Origin: Victivallales bacterium
GTDB lineage: Bacteria > Verrucomicrobiota > Lentisphaeria > Oligosphaerales > Oligosphaeraceae
Assembly: GCA_017538465.1 (NCBI GenBank)
Contig: JAFYIW010000161.1
Span: 1 to 11,231, forward strand
Direction: 5' to 3'
DNA length: 11,231 bases
Within the stretch, counting starts at the first letter, position 1. Each line of letters opens with the position of its first letter. The notes beneath the pieces are model-generated. The model searched no databases. It was not told the DNA's origin and was given only the letters and a program-made list of their open reading frames with translations. The translations under genes were made by a program, and so were the position numbers. Shown here piece after piece: positions 1-11,231 of the stretch.

Positions 1-881
1 ATCTTCACGCCGGGGTAGATGGAGGTGTTCACGCCGACATGGACATTCTCGGCAAGCACCGCGCCAAAGTGATCGCGTCCTGTATTCACCTGCCGCCGTC
101 CAACCTGGCTGGTGATCTTCGCGCCGTCATGCCGCCAATTGGAAATCATGGTTCCCGCGCCCAGGTCAACGCCATTGGCGAGGATGGAGTCGCCTACGAA
201 CGCCACGTGCGGCACCCGTACATTGTCCATCAGAATGGAGTTCTTGATTTCAGCGCCCTGCCCGATTCGGCATCCATCGCCAATCGAGGTATTGCCGCGA
301 ATCGTGCAATTCGGTCCGATCAGGCAGTTCTCTCCGATGACCACATTTCCCGTGATATACACTCCGGGCAGAATCATCGAGCTGTCGCCCAAATCGAGAT
401 TGCCGTCAATCACCGAGCCTTCGTTGATGACGCCGTTGATGACGCCATGCGGGGCATTGCTCAGCACATCCTCCTGAATGCTGAGCAGATCCCATGGATA
501 GCGCACCACCAGACCATCCGCCGAGGAAACCGCGACCACCTTGGGGCTGACACTCCGAGAGGCCTGGCCAGGATTCTTCACCGCCATGCCCAAGGCATTC
601 TTCAGCGGTGCATGAGTGGCGGAAGCCAATTGCGCGCCGTCTTTATCCACCACGATGAAGTCTTCGGAGAGCGTGGCCAGCATCTCAAGAAGCCCATCCG
701 ATGGCCAGAAATCCAGATTCACGGTCAGCGTCAGGGCATTTTCCCTGCCCAGCGTCTGCGCCCATCGCTCCTCCATCAGTTTCCGCCAGGTCTTTCCGCC
801 CAGTCGCAAATCACCGAGCGTCCCCTGCACGCCCAAAGGCTTCAGAGTGGGAATCGACTGTTCCAGGACATTGATTTTCAT
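1..881 (-). CDS. GlmU-like protein: degenerate sugar-nucleotidyltransferase-type N-terminus plus left-handed beta-helix acyltransferase domain (3' end outside window)
   Basis: 293 residues are visible and the frame runs off the left edge. Residues 1-125 resemble the reduced nucleotidyltransferase domain of some GlmU-family proteins (NTP_transf_4 type as I recall it): compare LKPLGVQGTLGDLRLG (13-28), EERWAQTLG and VNLDFWPSDG. The classic GxGTRL signature of active nucleotidyltransferases is absent. RYPWDLL (127-133) marks the junction seen in GlmU-like enzymes. From about 148 onward, hexapeptide repeats form a left-handed beta-helix (VIDGNLDLGDS, VVIGENCLIGPNCTIRGNTSIGDGC). PHVAFVGD with H225 aligns with the GlmU catalytic His363, and GAGTMISNW with N248 aligns with Asn386, so acetyltransferase chemistry on a sugar phosphate is possible. 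The start at 879-881 is preferred because MKINVLEQ aligns with family N-termini and GGAA lies 6 bases upstream; in-frame ATGs at 885-887 and 921-923 are alternatives. Likely role: amino-sugar nucleotide supply for cell envelope. Substrate unknown. Confidence 0.82.
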   Translation of the reverse strand, partial: MKINVLEQSIPTLKPLGVQGTLGDLRLGGKTWRKLMEERWAQTLGRENALTLTVNLDFWPSDGLLEMLATLSEDFIVVDKDGAQLASATHAPLKNALGMAVKNPGQASRSVSPKVVAVSSADGLVVRYPWDLLSIQEDVLSNAPHGVINGVINEGSVIDGNLDLGDSSMILPGVYITGNVVIGENCLIGPNCTIRGNTSIGDGCRIGQGAEIKNSILMDNVRVPHVAFVGDSILANGVDLGAGTMISNWRHDGAKITSQVGRRQVNTGRDHFGAVLAENVHVGVNTSIYPGVK

Positions 882-946
882 GGTCATTTCCGAAGGACGC
901 TCTATGGTCGAGCGCTGGTTCATTCGCAATGGAGAGAACTCCACTC

Positions 947-955
947 AATATAACA
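947..955 (-). promoter_or_regulatory. Possible extended -10 promoter for the GlmU-like gene
   Basis: The minus strand reads TGTTATATT, an extended -10 pattern (TGn followed by TATATT), in the gap between the two neighbouring genes. TTGACT occurs upstream but at the wrong spacing, so there is no convincing -35. A start of transcription near 940 would leave an untranslated leader of about 55-60 bases before the ATG at 879-881. Confidence 0.3.
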
Positions 956-983
956 TGCTCTCGGCATTGCGGACAGGTGCAAG

Positions 984-1895
984 TCAATTTCTCTTCTTCG
1001 CCGGTGCCCCCCGCGATTTCCTGAACAGGAGAAACGCCACGCCCGCCATGGCCAAAGGCGCCGCCACCCAAGTCAGCATGGCAACAAGGCAGGCCATCAT
1101 TCCCTGGAAGAGATATCTCAAGTCCGCTTTCAAGTCCATCTGGACCTTTTGCTCATAGAATTCCTCCTTCTCCTCCTTTTCCGCATCCAGCAGCTCCTGC
1201 CGCAAATCGTCCTTGTCTTCGCCTTCCCTCGCCTCGCGCACCACCGCGTTCTCCGGCAATTTGAAGACGCCTTCAGGGAATTCCGGCGAGAAATCATAAT
1301 CCCGGAAAAACACGCTCAACAGCAATCGTCCATCGGCATCGAACCTCCGATAGACGAGAGGCATCTGAGATGACCCGGAGACCAGATACTCCTCCACGAG
1401 AATCCCCTTGGCGGTCGGATTCCTCACTGTGATGTCCCAGCAGAAGCGCCCCCCGTAAATCCGCTTCTCCTCCGTGATTGCGCATTCCCTCCGAAACTTC
1501 GGCATGGGAATTTCACGTCGGCTGCGAATCCCCCGGACAGATTTCATGCCGACTCGCAGATCCACGCATCCGTCTTTGCCATAATAGATCCGCAAGACAT
1601 GCTGGTCAATCCTCAGCGTCTCCGGATCACGGCGCGCGCCGTTCACAAGCCGTTCCGTCACCCGTTCCACCGTTCCATCCGGCAGTCTCCGCTGCATGAT
1701 CAGCCGTTCTACCCGGGACATTCCGTCCTGAACGCATTCCGTCACCTGCATTGTCCGCGTGACCATATTCCGGCTAGCCTGCTCCAGATGCGCGCGTGCG
1801 CTTTCATCAGCCGCGGAGAGCAACGGAGGCGTCAGCGTCATCCAGCCAAGCAGACAGCAGACGGTCAAGAAGCATTTGTGGAGTGAGTCTTTCAT
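984..1895 (-). CDS. Secreted, membrane-anchored protein with a LolA/RseB-like domain
   Basis: 303 residues. Residues 1-28 look like a signal peptide (basic start, Cys- and Leu-rich core, probable cleavage after LSA). The central part, about 30-215, is rich in beta-strand pattern and ends with PLVYRRFDADGRLLLSVFF, then RDYDFSPEFPEGVFKLPEN, which resembles the end of LolA, LolB-like and RseB N-terminal domains (a half-barrel that binds lipids or lipoproteins in the periplasm). A strongly charged, probably coiled-coil stretch (about 217-259) leads to a 31-residue hydrophobic segment (260-290) and a basic tail, FRKSRGAPAKKRN. Predicted topology: domain outside the inner membrane, anchored at its C-terminus, tail in the cytoplasm. 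Ordinary LolA is soluble and much shorter than this, so it is not LolA itself. It starts 8 bases after the ligase-like stop. A sensor or a glycan/lipid handling partner of that protein is plausible. Family assignment is by pattern only. Confidence 0.7.
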   Translation of the reverse strand: MKDSLHKCFLTVCCLLGWMTLTPPLLSAADESARAHLEQASRNMVTRTMQVTECVQDGMSRVERLIMQRRLPDGTVERVTERLVNGARRDPETLRIDQHVLRIYYGKDGCVDLRVGMKSVRGIRSRREIPMPKFRRECAITEEKRIYGGRFCWDITVRNPTAKGILVEEYLVSGSSQMPLVYRRFDADGRLLLSVFFRDYDFSPEFPEGVFKLPENAVVREAREGEDKDDLRQELLDAEKEEKEEFYEQKVQMDLKADLRYLFQGMMACLVAMLTWVAAPLAMAGVAFLLFRKSRGAPAKKRN

Positions 1896-1901
1896 CGGGA
1901 T

Positions 1902-3428
1902 TCATTCCTCGTCCGGCGCATTCACGGCATTCAGAACTGTCGTGTCCGCCGGATGGCATTGCAACCGCGGGAAGGAAAGCTTCAGGTTCGCCAGAGTCTT
2001 CTTGTCCGGCTCATCCAGGGGAATCAGCTTGACCGGACGCTCCCAGGACCACCCCTCCAGGGAGAGTTCCGGGAAAGGATGACGCAGAAGCGCATGCTGA
2101 AGGATGACGCCGTCCGGCTGCCGTTCCGGCGGCAGGGTCTTGACGGCCCCCAGCGCGGCATTCGCGGCATTGCCAGTGGCTGCCACCAGCCATCTTTGAC
2201 CGGACGCCCTCTCGGCGCCGACGGTCTCCAGGAGCCTCGCAATTGTCCGGACGCCGCCAACGCCGCCGGGATTTGTCCAGACGTGAATCTCGTAGCCTTC
2301 CGCGACCAGCGGCAGCAGTTCACTGCGAAGGCCTTTCAGGGGATCCTCGCAGAAGTACTCAATGCGCGTGCCATTGGGGATGCGCGGATGAAGCTGGAAT
2401 GAGGCCGTGCCGCCGCATTCCAGCACGCCGGGTGTCGTGGTGAAATACCAGCGCGCGGAAAAATGCCGTCCCAGCGCATAGACCGCCCCGCAGACCGCCA
2501 ACGCCGTCAAAGGGGCAAGAAGCGCCACCAGCCCAAATGTCCTCCCGGCGCCTTGCGGGAGGCCACCCGGCTCTTTTGAGGTTTTTCTGGTGTGGTGCCA
2601 AAGCCACCATCCGCGGCGGAGGTAAATCATCGCCGCGAGGGAAATGCAGGTGCATTGCACCGTGGTGGACCTCATGCAGGTGTTGAACAGGCCGACGACC
2701 AGATATCCTCCCAGCGCCGCCGCCAATTGAAGCGCCAATTCATCATCATATCTTTTCCATAGCGCCAGGCCAAGGAAGACGGGCAGCAGCGCCAAGGCCA
2801 AGACCTCTCCGGCAACCAGCAAGCCCCAGGTCGCCGCCAGAGTCAGGAAGTCGCTCAGAAAAGTCTCGTACTTCTCCTCCTTCCCCAGCGGCTGATAGAA
2901 GAGGGAATAGAGTTTTCCCGGACTTTCGCCGACGCCATACCGGGGATACTGGGAGATCATCATGGCCCCGCCGCGCCAAAGATGGAGCCGGTGGGCAATG
3001 GAAAGATCCTCATTCACGTCCCGTATGCTATCCAGGCGCTTTCCTCCTGACGGCAGAGAGCAAAGCGTGGCAAGGAAAAACGCCAGCGGCAGCCAAGCCG
3101 CCCCAATGCGCGCCCACAGCGAACAGGCGTGCGGTGCGCGGCGGTTTTTCCAGCAGCTGAAACTGCGCAGAAGCGCCAGGCCCCCCAACGCCGCCGCCAC
3201 CGCCAGATACGCACCGCGCGAATAGGTCATTCCCACCGCGACATAGCAGGGAAACGCGGCCACGGCGGCAATCGCCGCACCCAGCCACACGCGTCTGCGG
3301 AAGCACCAAAAAAGGGCGCCGGAAGCCACCGCGAGCATGACCAGCCATGCGCCGGTGTAGTTTGGATTGCCAAACCACAGGGAAAGCCGCTCATTCCCCT
3401 GATAAAAGCATGTCAGGTAGTGATTCAT
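1902..3428 (-). CDS. O-antigen ligase/polymerase-like membrane protein (Wzy_C-type core), apparently lacking its N-terminal part
   Basis: About 508 residues from the ATG at 3426-3428. This start is preferred because the in-frame ATG 22 codons upstream would place the rpoC terminator inside the gene; neither has a good ribosome site. Hydrophobic segments lie at about 25-43, 48-68, 73-88, 110-126, 196-224, 231-250, 256-270 and 298-320. Family-like motifs are FGNPNYTG (19-26), TYSRGAY (68-74), and a large loop with AHRLHLW (145-151) and YPRYGVGES (161-169). These resemble the Wzy_C domain of enzymes that join or polymerise lipid-linked glycans on the periplasmic side of the inner membrane. Known ligases have several more membrane helices before the FGNPN motif; here it lies only 19 residues from the start. 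Residues 321-508 form a soluble domain of unclear role. The stop codon region contains the ribosome site of the next gene, so the two are likely co-transcribed. Substrate is unknown; a truncated non-functional copy is possible. Confidence 0.72.
   Translation of the reverse strand: MNHYLTCFYQGNERLSLWFGNPNYTGAWLVMLAVASGALFWCFRRRVWLGAAIAAVAAFPCYVAVGMTYSRGAYLAVAAALGGLALLRSFSCWKNRRAPHACSLWARIGAAWLPLAFFLATLCSLPSGGKRLDSIRDVNEDLSIAHRLHLWRGGAMMISQYPRYGVGESPGKLYSLFYQPLGKEEKYETFLSDFLTLAATWGLLVAGEVLALALLPVFLGLALWKRYDDELALQLAAALGGYLVVGLFNTCMRSTTVQCTCISLAAMIYLRRGWWLWHHTRKTSKEPGGLPQGAGRTFGLVALLAPLTALAVCGAVYALGRHFSARWYFTTTPGVLECGGTASFQLHPRIPNGTRIEYFCEDPLKGLRSELLPLVAEGYEIHVWTNPGGVGGVRTIARLLETVGAERASGQRWLVAATGNAANAALGAVKTLPPERQPDGVILQHALLRHPFPELSLEGWSWERPVKLIPLDEPDKKTLANLKLSFPRLQCHPADTTVLNAVNAPDEE
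1906..1910 (-). promoter_or_regulatory. Ribosome binding site of the LolA/RseB-like gene
   Basis: GAGGA on the minus strand, 10 bases before the ATG at 1893-1895. It lies inside the last codons of the ligase-like gene, whose TGA (1902-1904) falls between it and the start. This arrangement suggests translational coupling and a shared transcript. Confidence 0.65.
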
Positions 3429-3460
3429 GGAAGTGGCGACCCAAGACGATCGCGAACAAC

Positions 3461-3490
3461 AAAAAGGGGGATGCAAATCGCGTCCCCCTT
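3461..3490 (-). terminator. Rho-independent terminator of the rpoB-rpoC transcript
   Basis: On the minus strand, an 8-base perfect stem AAGGGGGA / TCCCCCTT (3483-3490 with 3464-3471) encloses an 11-base loop and runs into TTTTTGTTGTT. It begins 19 bases after the rpoC stop. Stem strength, loop size and U-run all fit a classical intrinsic terminator at the end of a highly expressed operon. An ATG at 3492-3494, in frame with the next gene, lies just upstream of the stem, which makes that ATG an unlikely start. Confidence 0.88.
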
Positions 3491-3509
3491 CCATCGTCTC
3501 TACGCTCGA

Positions 3510-8174
<4,665 letters not shown>

Positions 8175-8180
8175 GGTATT

Positions 8181-8185
8181 CCCTC
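8181..8185 (-). promoter_or_regulatory. Ribosome binding site of rpoC
   Basis: GAGGG on the minus strand, 6 bases before the GTG codon at 8172-8174. It decides the start: the in-frame stop at 8187-8189 excludes anything further upstream, and no other Met occurs in frame for over 100 codons. Confidence 0.8.
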
Positions 8186-8201
8186 GTTAGGTGAGACGGA
8201 G

Positions 8202-8219
8202 CGGCGCGCTCGGGCGCCG
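8202..8219 (-). repeat. Short GC-rich hairpin upstream of rpoC
   Basis: Perfect 6-base arms CGGCGC and GCGCCG around a 6-base loop, all G or C in the stem, lying 16 bases upstream of the rpoC ribosome site. No U-run follows. With the larger inverted repeat at 8251-8290 it takes up much of the spacer. In a GC-rich genome such a stem can occur by chance. Confidence 0.35.
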
Positions 8220-8250
8220 TCCCATTCATTCGGATGGTGGTTCCTTGGCG

Positions 8251-8290
8251 GTGGCGGTTCGGGCGTCCTGCCCGCCGCCGGCCCCGCCAC
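8251..8290 (-). repeat. Nested inverted repeat in the rpoB-rpoC spacer
   Basis: In transcript orientation, 7-base arms GTGGCGG and CCGCCAC (8284-8290 and 8251-8257) enclose a second perfect inverted repeat, CGGGC and GCCCG (8270-8274 and 8260-8264) with a 5-base loop. The structure begins 8 bases after the rpoB stop. There is no U-run on its 3' side in the rpoBC transcript, so it is not a terminator for rpoB. It could be an RNA processing or stabilising hairpin between the two cistrons; that role is inference. Confidence 0.55.
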
Positions 8291-8298
8291 TCGTTTTT

Positions 8299-11231
<2,933 letters not shown>

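Noticed and set aside
39..953. Plus-strand open frame of about 300 codons opposite the GlmU-like gene
   Set aside because: It is in codon register with the minus-strand gene, which shows clear hexapeptide repeats and conserved GlmU motifs. The plus-strand product has no recognisable feature.
3429..3494. Twenty-two-residue N-terminal extension of the ligase-like protein from the ATG at 3492-3494
   Set aside because: The codons run through the rpoC terminator stem and U-run, there is no good ribosome site, and the encoded stretch is not hydrophobic like a membrane helix or signal.
8187..8225. Twelve-codon open frame just upstream of the rpoC ribosome site (possible leader peptide)
   Set aside because: No ribosome site at a sensible distance, no run of a regulatory amino acid, and such short frames are expected by chance.

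Overview
This window is GC-rich and all five genes I support lie on the minus strand, so it reads from right to left. The right three quarters hold the end of rpoB (5' part outside the window) and a complete rpoC, the two largest subunits of bacterial RNA polymerase. A 123-base spacer with inverted repeats separates them, and a strong rho-independent terminator follows rpoC. The left third holds three envelope or sugar genes: a multi-membrane-spanning protein with an O-antigen ligase/polymerase (Wzy_C-type) core, a secreted and membrane-anchored protein resembling the LolA/RseB fold, and a GlmU-like left-handed beta-helix protein that runs off the left edge.

Organism: the polymerase is clearly bacterial. 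The Wzy_C-type and LolA/RseB-like genes suggest a Gram-negative cell with an outer membrane. RpoB resembles PVC-group sequences as I remember them (for example the NPVGVPSRMNIGQV and DVHASHYGRICPIETPEG stretches), so Verrucomicrobiota, Lentisphaerota, Kiritimatiellota or a relative is my best guess. This is a memory-based inference, not a search result.

Layout: rpoB (8299 to the right edge), spacer (8175-8298), rpoC (3510-8174, GTG start), terminator (3461-3490), O-antigen-ligase-like gene (about 1902-3428), LolA/RseB-like gene (984-1895, translationally coupled to the ligase gene), a gap of about 100 bases with a possible promoter, and the GlmU-like gene (left edge to about 881). rpoB and rpoC are presumably one transcript ending at the terminator. 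The ligase-like and LolA/RseB-like genes form a second unit. The ligase-like gene appears to lack the N-terminal membrane segments usual for its family.

I see no mobile element, CRISPR array, tRNA or rRNA, and no complete new defence or mobile system. The points most worth checking are a natural His-to-Asn at rifampicin-pocket position 526 of RpoB, an insertion of roughly 70 residues in RpoB before the LYDGRTG motif, an enlarged trigger-loop insertion and acidic tail in RpoC, the apparently 5'-truncated ligase with a degenerate hydrolase-like C-terminal domain, and the GlmU-like protein without a nucleotidyltransferase signature.
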